Shown here piece after piece: positions 58,219-64,000 of a DNA stretch of 64,000 bases. Position 1 is the first letter of the stretch. The number at the start of each line of letters is the position of its first letter. This DNA comes from Streptomyces cucumeris (GTDB lineage: Bacteria; Actinomycetota; Actinomycetes; Streptomycetales; Streptomycetaceae). The DNA is taken from positions 62,001 through 126,000 of the forward strand of contig NZ_JANCLX010000001.1 in the NCBI RefSeq assembly GCF_024295805.1, given 5' to 3'. The notes below the pieces were generated by a model that worked only from the letters and a program-made list of their open reading frames with translations, was not told where the DNA came from and did not search any database. The position numbers were made by a program, and so were the translations under genes.

Positions 58219-61095
58219 ATGACAGAGACGACGAGCGGCCCGGCACGAGGCTCCCGCGCCAAGGGCAGCAAGGCGAGCAAGGGTCTGCGTATCGAGCGCA
58301 TCCACACCACACCCGGCGTACATCCGTACGACGAGGTGGAGTGGGCGTCTCGTGACGTCGTCATGACCAACTGGCGCGACGGCTCGGTCAACTTCGAGCA
58401 GCGCGGCGTCGAGTTCCCCGAATTCTGGTCGGTGAACGCGGTCAACATCGTCACGAGCAAGTACTTCCGTGGTGCGGTGGGCTCCCCGGACCGCGAGGCG
58501 AGCCTGAGGCAGCTCATCGACCGCGTGGTGCACACCTACCGCGCGGCCGGCGAGAAGCACGGCTACTTCGCCTCGCCCGCCGACGCGGAGATCTTCGACC
58601 ACGAGCTGACCTATGCCCTGCTGCACCAGGTCTTCAGCTTCAACTCGCCCGTGTGGTTCAACGTCGGCACCAAGCAGCCGCAGCAGGTCAGCGCCTGCTT
58701 CATCCTGTCCGTGGACGACTCCATGGAGTCGATCCTGGACTGGTACAAGGAAGAGGGGATGATCTTCAAGGGCGGCTCCGGTGCCGGCCTGAACCTCTCC
58801 CGCATCCGCTCCTCCAAGGAGCTGCTCTCCTCCGGCGGCAACGCCTCCGGCCCGGTCTCCTTCATGCGCGGCGCCGACGCGTCCGCCGGAACGATCAAGT
58901 CGGGCGGCGCCACCCGCCGCGCGGCCAAGATGGTCGTCCTGGACGTGGACCACCCGGACGTCGAGGCCTTCATCGAGACCAAGGTGAAGGAGGAGGAGAA
59001 GGTCCGCGCGCTGCGCGACGCGGGCTTCGACATGGACCTGGGCGGCGACGACATCACGTCCGTCCAGTACCAGAACGCCAACAACTCGGTCCGGGTGAAC
59101 GACGAGTTCATGAAGGCCGTCGAGACCGGCTCGAAGTTCGGCCTCCGCGGCCGGATGAATGGTGAGGTCATCGAGGAGGTCGACGCCAAGGGTCTCTTCC
59201 GCAAGATGGCGGAGGCCGCCTGGGCGTGCGCCGACCCCGGCATCCAGTACGACGACACCATCAACCACTGGCACACCTCGCCGGAGTCGGGCCGGATCAC
59301 CGCGTCCAACCCCTGCAGCGAGTACATGCACCTGGACAACTCCTCGTGCAACCTCGCCTCGCTCAACCTCCTGAAGTTCCTGCGCGACGACGACCTGGGC
59401 AACCAGTCCTTCGACGCCGAGCGCTTCGCCAAGGTCGTCGAGCTGGTCATCACCGCGATGGACATCTCCATCTGCTTCGCCGACTTCCCCACCCAGAAGA
59501 TCGGCGAGACCACCCGCGCCTACCGCCAGCTGGGCATCGGCTACGCCAACCTCGGCGCCCTGCTGATGGCCACCGGCCACGCCTACGACTCCGACGGCGG
59601 CCGCGCGCTGGCCGGAGCCATCACCTCCCTGATGACCGGCACGTCGTACAAGCGCTCCGCCGAGCTGGCCGCGGTCGTCGGCCCGTACGACGGCTACGCC
59701 CGTAATGCGGATGCCCACAAGCGCGTCATGAAGCAGCACTCGGACGCCAACGGCACCGCGGTGCGCATGGACGACCTGGACACCCCGGTGTGGGCGGCGG
59801 CCACCGAGGCCTGGCAGGACGTGCTGCGCCTCGGCGAGAAGAACGGCTTCCGCAACGCCCAGGCCTCCGTGCTGGCCCCCACCGGCACCATCGGCCTGAT
59901 GATGGACTGCGACACCACGGGCGTCGAGCCGGACCTGGCGCTGGTCAAGTTCAAGAAGCTGGTCGGCGGCGGCTCCATGCAGATCGTGAACAACACGGTC
60001 CCCAAGGCGCTCAAGCGGCTCGGCTACCAGCCCGAGCAGGTCGAGGCGATCGTCGCCCACATCGCCGAGCACGGCAATGTCGTCGACGCCCCGGCCCTGA
60101 AGCCCGAGCACTACGAGGTCTTCGACTGCGCCATGGGCGTGCGCTCGATCTCCGCCATGGGCCACGTGCGCATGATGGCCGCCGCGCAGCCCTTCCTCTC
60201 CGGTGCGATCTCCAAGACGGTCAACGTCCCGGAGACGGCCACTGTCGAGGAGATCGAGGAGGTCTACTTCGAAGGCTGGAAGCTCGGCCTGAAGGCGCTC
60301 GCGATCTACCGCGACAACTGCAAGGTCGGCCAGCCTCTCTCCGCCAAGAAGAAGGAGGAGGAGAAGAAGGTCGTCGAGCAGGCCGAGCCCGAGGCCGAGA
60401 AGATCATCGAGTACCGTCCGGTCCGCCGACGCCTCCCCAAGGGCCGTCCCGGCATCACCACCTCGTTCACGGTGGGCGGCGCCGAGGGCTACATGACCGC
60501 CAACTCCTACCCGGACGACGGGCTGGGCGAGGTCTTCCTGAAGATGTCCAAGCAGGGCTCGACCCTCGCGGGCATGATGGACGCCTTCTCCATCGCCGTC
60601 TCGGTCGGCCTCCAGTACGGCGTGCCGCTGGAGACCTACGTCTCGAAGTTCACCAACATGCGCTTCGAGCCGGCGGGTATGACGGACGACCCGGACGTGC
60701 GGATGGCACAGTCGATCGTCGACTACATCTTCCGCCGCCTGGCGCTGGACTTCCTGCCCTTCGAGACCCGCTCGGCGCTCGGCATCCACTCCGCCGAGGA
60801 GCGCCAGCGCCACCTGGAGACCGGTTCGTACGAGTCCCCCGAGGACGAGGTGGACGTCGAGGGTCTGGCCCAGTCGGCTCCGCGCCAGGTGGAGGCTTCG
60901 GCGGCCACCACGTCGTCCGCACCCCGTGCCGTTTCCTCCGCCCCGAAGGAGGCGCACAGCTCGACCGAGCTGGTCGAGATGCAGCTGGGGCTGAACGCCG
61001 ACGCGCCGCTGTGCTTCTCCTGCGGCACCAAGATGCGCCGTGCGGGCAGCTGCTACCTGTGCGAGGGCTGCGGCTCTACCAGCGGTTGCAGCTGA
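58219..61095 (+). CDS. nrdJ: Vitamin B12-dependent class II ribonucleotide reductase NrdJ
   Basis: 958 residues from ATG 58219 (AGGGAGGCGG just upstream). The catalytic barrel has NPCSEYMHLDNSSCNLASLNLLKF with the active-site Cys/Glu pattern, VSACFILSVDDSM (reducible Cys) and LAPTGTIGLMMDCDTTG. A C-terminal zinc-finger-like segment (CFSCGTKM, CYLCEGCGSTSGCS) supplies the shuttle cysteines. It reduces ribonucleotides using adenosylcobalamin, so it works without oxygen. It is controlled by NrdR. No B12 riboswitch is visible upstream. Confidence 0.97.
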   Translation: MTETTSGPARGSRAKGSKASKGLRIERIHTTPGVHPYDEVEWASRDVVMTNWRDGSVNFEQRGVEFPEFWSVNAVNIVTSKYFRGAVGSPDREASLRQLIDRVVHTYRAAGEKHGYFASPADAEIFDHELTYALLHQVFSFNSPVWFNVGTKQPQQVSACFILSVDDSMESILDWYKEEGMIFKGGSGAGLNLSRIRSSKELLSSGGNASGPVSFMRGADASAGTIKSGGATRRAAKMVVLDVDHPDVEAFIETKVKEEEKVRALRDAGFDMDLGGDDITSVQYQNANNSVRVNDEFMKAVETGSKFGLRGRMNGEVIEEVDAKGLFRKMAEAAWACADPGIQYDDTINHWHTSPESGRITASNPCSEYMHLDNSSCNLASLNLLKFLRDDDLGNQSFDAERFAKVVELVITAMDISICFADFPTQKIGETTRAYRQLGIGYANLGALLMATGHAYDSDGGRALAGAITSLMTGTSYKRSAELAAVVGPYDGYARNADAHKRVMKQHSDANGTAVRMDDLDTPVWAAATEAWQDVLRLGEKNGFRNAQASVLAPTGTIGLMMDCDTTGVEPDLALVKFKKLVGGGSMQIVNNTVPKALKRLGYQPEQVEAIVAHIAEHGNVVDAPALKPEHYEVFDCAMGVRSISAMGHVRMMAAAQPFLSGAISKTVNVPETATVEEIEEVYFEGWKLGLKALAIYRDNCKVGQPLSAKKKEEEKKVVEQAEPEAEKIIEYRPVRRRLPKGRPGITTSFTVGGAEGYMTANSYPDDGLGEVFLKMSKQGSTLAGMMDAFSIAVSVGLQYGVPLETYVSKFTNMRFEPAGMTDDPDVRMAQSIVDYIFRRLALDFLPFETRSALGIHSAEERQRHLETGSYESPEDEVDVEGLAQSAPRQVEASAATTSSAPRAVSSAPKEAHSSTELVEMQLGLNADAPLCFSCGTKMRRAGSCYLCEGCGSTSGCS

Positions 61096-61147
61096 CGCGG
61101 GACCCTGTCCGGGAGGTGACCGACCCCCTCCCGGCGGCCTGATGTGA

Positions 61148-61190
61148 CAAGGGGCGGTGGAGCCGTTGACCGGCTCCACCGCCCCTTGTT
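61148..61190 (+). terminator. nrdRJ transcription terminator
   Basis: A perfect 19-bp stem (61148-61166 with 61172-61190) with a TTGAC loop lies 52 nt after the nrdJ stop, the strongest terminator-like hairpin in the window. Confidence 0.92.
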
Positions 61191-61357
61191 CTCGTTCACT
61201 CCGCCCGAGGGACTTCCGCGCCGACGGGATGCGCCGTTCTGGAGGCCGACTCCGGGGGCGCACAGGTAGTGAGAGGGGCGCATACGGCACTCGGGGTGGT
61301 GAACCATCACTGCCTGCCGGTTGGTTGGCCATGTGATGCGGGCCACCGGCGGGGCCG

Positions 61358-61363
61358 TAGGAT
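61358..61363 (+). promoter_or_regulatory. -10 element of a leaderless promoter
   Basis: TAGGAT is followed after only 6 nt by the GTG at 61370, leaving no room for a ribosome binding site. Confidence 0.65.
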
Positions 61364-61369
61364 AGCGCG

Positions 61370-61975
61370 GTGCTGGTCAAGTGGATTCGCTGCACCGTGG
61401 TGGACCGTCCGGGTTTCGAGCGGGGGCAGCGGAAGTGGGCGGGGTTGCCCGGGGAACCGGGTTTCCGGGGGCAGGGCGGCGGCTGGAGCCGGGGGCGTTC
61501 CGATGTGGCGCACATTTTCTCGTTCTGGGAGAGCCGGACGTTCTACGACTCCTTCATGGCGCGGTCGCACGACCGGCTGGCGGCCTCGCAGTCGGGGACG
61601 TACCGGGACATGCAGGTCCGGCTGTTCGAGCATCGCTTCGATGTGAAGGTCGGTTTCGAGCCGCGGTTCACCGATGTGGACGTGGTGCGGGTCGCGCACT
61701 GCCGGGTCCACGCGGAGCGGGTCGAGCACTTCACGCTGGTGCAGGAGAAGGTGTGGAACCCGGCGATGGCCGGGTCTCCCGGGATGCTGCGCGGCCTGTT
61801 CGGCGAGGCCCCGGGGAACGAGTTCCTCACCCTGTCGATGTGGGATTCTGCCGCCGAGCACGGGAAGTACCGGGCCGAGCGGGTGGAGCGCCTGGGCCTG
61901 CGTGCGCAGATCGAGGCGGACGTGGCCGCGATCGCGGGTGATGTGGTGGGCGTCGTATCGGCCTGGACGGTCTGA
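61370..61975 (+). CDS. Dimeric alpha/beta-barrel (YdbC/DUF4937-like) protein
   Basis: 201 residues: MLVKWIRCTVVDRPGFERGQRKWAGL, AHIFSFWESRTFYDSFMARSHD, then a second ferredoxin-like half (RVAHCRVHAERVEHFTLVQE, FLTLSMWDSAAEHGKYRAERVERL). Two antibiotic-biosynthesis-monooxygenase-like (ABM) barrels in tandem are suggested. I recall a YdbC/DUF4937 name for this type. Function not known. The start GTG directly follows a -10 element, so the mRNA is probably leaderless. Confidence 0.65.
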   Translation: MLVKWIRCTVVDRPGFERGQRKWAGLPGEPGFRGQGGGWSRGRSDVAHIFSFWESRTFYDSFMARSHDRLAASQSGTYRDMQVRLFEHRFDVKVGFEPRFTDVDVVRVAHCRVHAERVEHFTLVQEKVWNPAMAGSPGMLRGLFGEAPGNEFLTLSMWDSAAEHGKYRAERVERLGLRAQIEADVAAIAGDVVGVVSAWTV

Positions 61976-62128
61976 CCGGCTCGATGCGCTGAGACACCCG
62001 GGCCGGTCCCCGGCGGGACCCGGCGCCCGGCACCGCCCCGACCCACGGTCGCAGTCGGACGCCCGGCCTGACCCGGTGGACGGTCCTGCGGCTCTGCCCG
62101 ACTCCGGCCGGAAGCCGGCTGATTGCCT

Positions 62129-62770
62129 TCAGCCGGCTGATCCTCCCGGTGCGGCCGGGAGATACGCTCCGGCCCTGACCGCGGCGGTGACGGCTCCGGC
62201 CGTCTGGTCGGCGAGCTCTTCGCCGAGAGGTTCCCGGGTGATCACCGCTCGGAGGAACAGCGGTGCGGACACGGCCCGTACGACCGCTGCCGCATCGGTG
62301 CCGGGCGGCGCCTCGCCCCGTTCGACCGCCCGTTTCACGACGGCCTCGCAACGTGCGAACCGTTCCGTGTAGAAGCTGTGCAGCGCCCCGGCCGTGCGCT
62401 CGGATTGGAACGCGGCCGCGATGAAGGCGGTGGGAACGACCGCGGCCGAGGCGTCGCCGAACGTGTCGTTGACCTCGCGGGCCAGGGCACGCAGATCGCC
62501 GTCCAGCGTTCCGGTGTCGGGGGGCGTCCAGGTGTCCTCGCCCGCGAGGTCGAGCGCGTCCGTCACCAGCCCTTCGACGTTGCCCCAGCGCCGGTAGAGC
62601 GTCGTCTTGTGGACGCCGGAGCGCTCGGCGACGTACTCCACGGTGAGCCCGGGGTAGCCGTGCTCGGCGAGTCCGGTCAGGACGGCGTCGCGAACGACGG
62701 CGCGGGTGCGGGCGGTACGTCCTCCGGGCCGGATGGTGCCCGGTGAGGTGGCGGCATCTTCTGCGGACAA
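62129..62770 (-). CDS. TetR-family repressor
   Basis: 213 residues from a TTG at 62770 with GGAG 6 nt upstream; longer open frames exist but lack a site. The N-terminal HTH reads TRAVVRDAVLTGLAEHGYPGLTVEYVAERSGVHKTTLYRRWGN, typical TetR. The C-terminal helical bundle (about residues 80-213) would bind a ligand. It is divergent from an ABC-F gene with two palindromes between them, the first of them overlapping its own start, so it likely represses both genes. Confidence 0.85.
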   Translation of the reverse strand: MSAEDAATSPGTIRPGGRTARTRAVVRDAVLTGLAEHGYPGLTVEYVAERSGVHKTTLYRRWGNVEGLVTDALDLAGEDTWTPPDTGTLDGDLRALAREVNDTFGDASAAVVPTAFIAAAFQSERTAGALHSFYTERFARCEAVVKRAVERGEAPPGTDAAAVVRAVSAPLFLRAVITREPLGEELADQTAGAVTAAVRAGAYLPAAPGGSAG

Positions 62771-62773
62771 GTG

Positions 62774-62833
62774 CAACTCCAGTTGTGTTAGTCGGTTTGC
62801 CGTGGCATGCTGAGGGTAACGCAACTGTAGTTG
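62774..62833. promoter_or_regulatory. Two palindromic operators between tetR and ABC-F gene
   Basis: CAACTCCAGTTG (62774-62785) and CAACTGTAGTTG (62822-62833) are both perfect CAACT-NN-AGTTG palindromes, each followed by TGTT, with starts 48 bp apart. The palindromes lie in the tetR/ABC-F divergent region and are strong candidates for binding by the TetR protein. Confidence 0.8.
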
Positions 62834-62894
62834 TGTTTGGAGTGGTCCGGCTCCCCGCTCCCGTCCCGTCCGCTCTCCGCTCGGAGGTTCGCCT

Positions 62895-64000
62895 TTGCCC
62901 ACTCAGATCTCGCTGCGCGGTGTCACCCTGTCCCGGGGCGACCGCACACTGCTCGACGATGTGTCCTTCTCGGTGCGGCCCGGTGAACGGGTCGGCATCG
63001 TCGGGGAGAACGGCGCGGGCAAATCCACACTGCTCAAGGTGCTGGCCGGAATCGAACCGTCCGATGACGGCGCGGTGGTGACCGTGGCCGAGGGCGGTGC
63101 GGGATATCTCGGCCAGACTCCCGAACTGCCTCCGGATCACCGGGTGGGGGAGGCGATCGACGCGGCTCTGTCCGAGCTGCGCGCCATGGAAGGCAGGCTG
63201 CGAGAGCTGGAGGTGCAGCTCGGCGACTGCGCCCCCGAGGTGCTCACCGAGTACGGCGACCTGCTCACCTCCTTCGAGGCGCGCGGTGGCTACGAGGCGG
63301 ACGCCCGGGTGGACAAGGCTCTCCATGACCTGGGACTGGGGACCATCGGGCGGGACCGGCGGCTCGGCAGCCTCTCGGGAGGAGAGCAGGCCCGGCTCGG
63401 TCTGGCCTGTCTGATCGCGGCGGCCCCCGAAGTGATGCTCCTCGATGAACCGACCAACCATCTCGACGGCGCCGCCCTCATATGGCTTGAGGACGCCTTG
63501 CGGAGCCACCCCGGCACGGTCCTCGCGGTCTCCCACGACCGGGTGTTCCTGGAGCGGGTGACGACCGCCATCGTCGAGGTGGACGGCGACCGGCGCACCC
63601 TGGTCCGTTACGGCGGGGGGTACGGCGGATTCGTCGCCGAGCAGACCGCAGCGCGCCGTCGCTGGGAGCAGGCGTACGAGCAGTGGTGCGCCGAGACGGC
63701 GGCTCTGGCCGAGGCCGCCACGACGGTGGCCCGGCGGGTCGCTCCCGGCCGGGGGATGAAGGACGGCAACAAGGTCGCCTACGACCGGGACAAGGGGCGG
63801 GTGCAGTCCTCGGTCTCCAGCCGGGTGCGCAACGCCCAGGAGCGGCTGCGCAGGCTCCAGGAGGCTCCGGTGCCCCGGCCCCCGGATCCGCTGCGGTTCA
63901 CCGCGCGCCCTGAGGCGGGTGGTGAGAGCGGTGTGCTGGTCGGCCTGCGTGATGTGCGGGTGGGGGATCGCCTGGCGGTGGAGGGGCTCACGGTCGCCGC
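62895..64000 (+). CDS. ABC-F family ATPase, truncated by window edge
   Basis: At least 368 residues from a TTG at 62895 (GGAGG 7-8 nt upstream); the frame continues past position 64,000. The first ABC domain has GENGAGKSTLLK, LSGGEQARLGLACLIA and VMLLDEPTNHLD, then the coiled interdomain linker, then the beginning of the second ABC domain (LVGLRDVRVGDRLAVEGLTVA). No membrane segment is present, so it is an ABC-F translation factor or ribosome-protection protein, not a transporter. Close regulation by TetR suggests an antibiotic-inducible resistance function; which drug is unknown. Confidence 0.88.
   Translation, partial: MPTQISLRGVTLSRGDRTLLDDVSFSVRPGERVGIVGENGAGKSTLLKVLAGIEPSDDGAVVTVAEGGAGYLGQTPELPPDHRVGEAIDAALSELRAMEGRLRELEVQLGDCAPEVLTEYGDLLTSFEARGGYEADARVDKALHDLGLGTIGRDRRLGSLSGGEQARLGLACLIAAAPEVMLLDEPTNHLDGAALIWLEDALRSHPGTVLAVSHDRVFLERVTTAIVEVDGDRRTLVRYGGGYGGFVAEQTAARRRWEQAYEQWCAETAALAEAATTVARRVAPGRGMKDGNKVAYDRDKGRVQSSVSSRVRNAQERLRRLQEAPVPRPPDPLRFTARPEAGGESGVLVGLRDVRVGDRLAVEGLTVA

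Noticed and set aside
57964..61515. A long minus-strand open frame opposite nrdJ
   Set aside because: It is a mirror frame of nrdJ with repetitive Val/Leu/Gly/Arg content and no domain, produced by codon bias on the coding strand.
1..64000. CRISPR arrays, rRNA and tRNA genes
   Set aside because: No regularly spaced repeats and no cloverleaf-forming sequences with a T-arm core were seen. The repeats present are single tandem pairs or hairpins.

Overview
The window reads as a Streptomyces chromosome, or that of a very close relative. Base composition is very GC-rich, codon third positions are almost all G or C, and many starts are GTG or TTG. The gene order (nei2-like, Lhr helicase, recA-recX, gluABCD with gluR/gluK, miaB-miaA-dapF-rshA-hflX, a siderophore-like trio, DinG-like helicase, lexA, nrdR-nrdJ) is, from memory, that of the recA-nrdJ segment of Streptomyces chromosomes.

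Positions 1 to about 12,000 are accessory DNA: the early and lysogeny end of a temperate actinophage or phage-like integrative element that continues past the left edge. A leftward operon (9,267 to about 1,674) carries about fourteen mostly overlapping genes. They include a PD-(D/E)XK nuclease, a phiC31 Gp3-like recombination directionality factor, a DEDDh exonuclease, an HNH-like protein, an HTH-WhiB fusion and several tiny ORFs. To its right lies a switch region with an excisionase-like HTH protein and two divergent XRE regulators around paired repeats, then a small protein and a tyrosine integrase. At the left, an orphan Phd-type antitoxin gene and an Arr-like ADP-ribosyltransferase gene face each other across a 114-nt block of pure G/C homopolymers that is probably an assembly artefact. 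A phage gene runs off position 1.

From 12.2 to 35.7 kb the genes are chromosomal: an SDR oxidoreductase, DNA repair (Nei2-type glycosylase, Lhr helicase), an AraC regulator followed by an AzlCD amino-acid exporter, an AI-2E-type membrane protein, recA-recX with an SOS box, rhodanese plus cysteine dioxygenase, an FAD aromatic hydroxylase, and the glutamate system. In the glutamate system the ABC importer gluABCD faces the divergent two-component pair gluR-gluK. Convergent to gluK is an orphan TAXI-type binding protein that may belong to the same sensing system.

From 35.8 to 47.5 kb are tRNA modification (miaB, miaA), a LigB-like protein, a small MT0933-type antitoxin-like pair, lysine/peptidoglycan (dapF), (p)ppGpp metabolism (rshA), a secreted M1 peptidase and the ribosome-associated GTPase hflX. 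From 47.6 to 54 kb are a secreted trypsin-like protein and a compact NRPS-independent siderophore-type trio (class III aminotransferase, IucA/IucC synthetase, IucB-like acyltransferase) that lacks a decarboxylase and a hydroxylase.

From 54.2 kb onward are a DinG-like helicase, lexA with its SOS box, nrdR and the B12-dependent ribonucleotide reductase nrdJ behind paired NrdR boxes. A small monooxygenase-like gene follows. The window ends in a TetR regulator divergent from an ABC-F protein gene that is cut by the right edge; two CAACT-NN-AGTTG palindromes lie between these two genes. No rRNA, tRNA or CRISPR array is visible.
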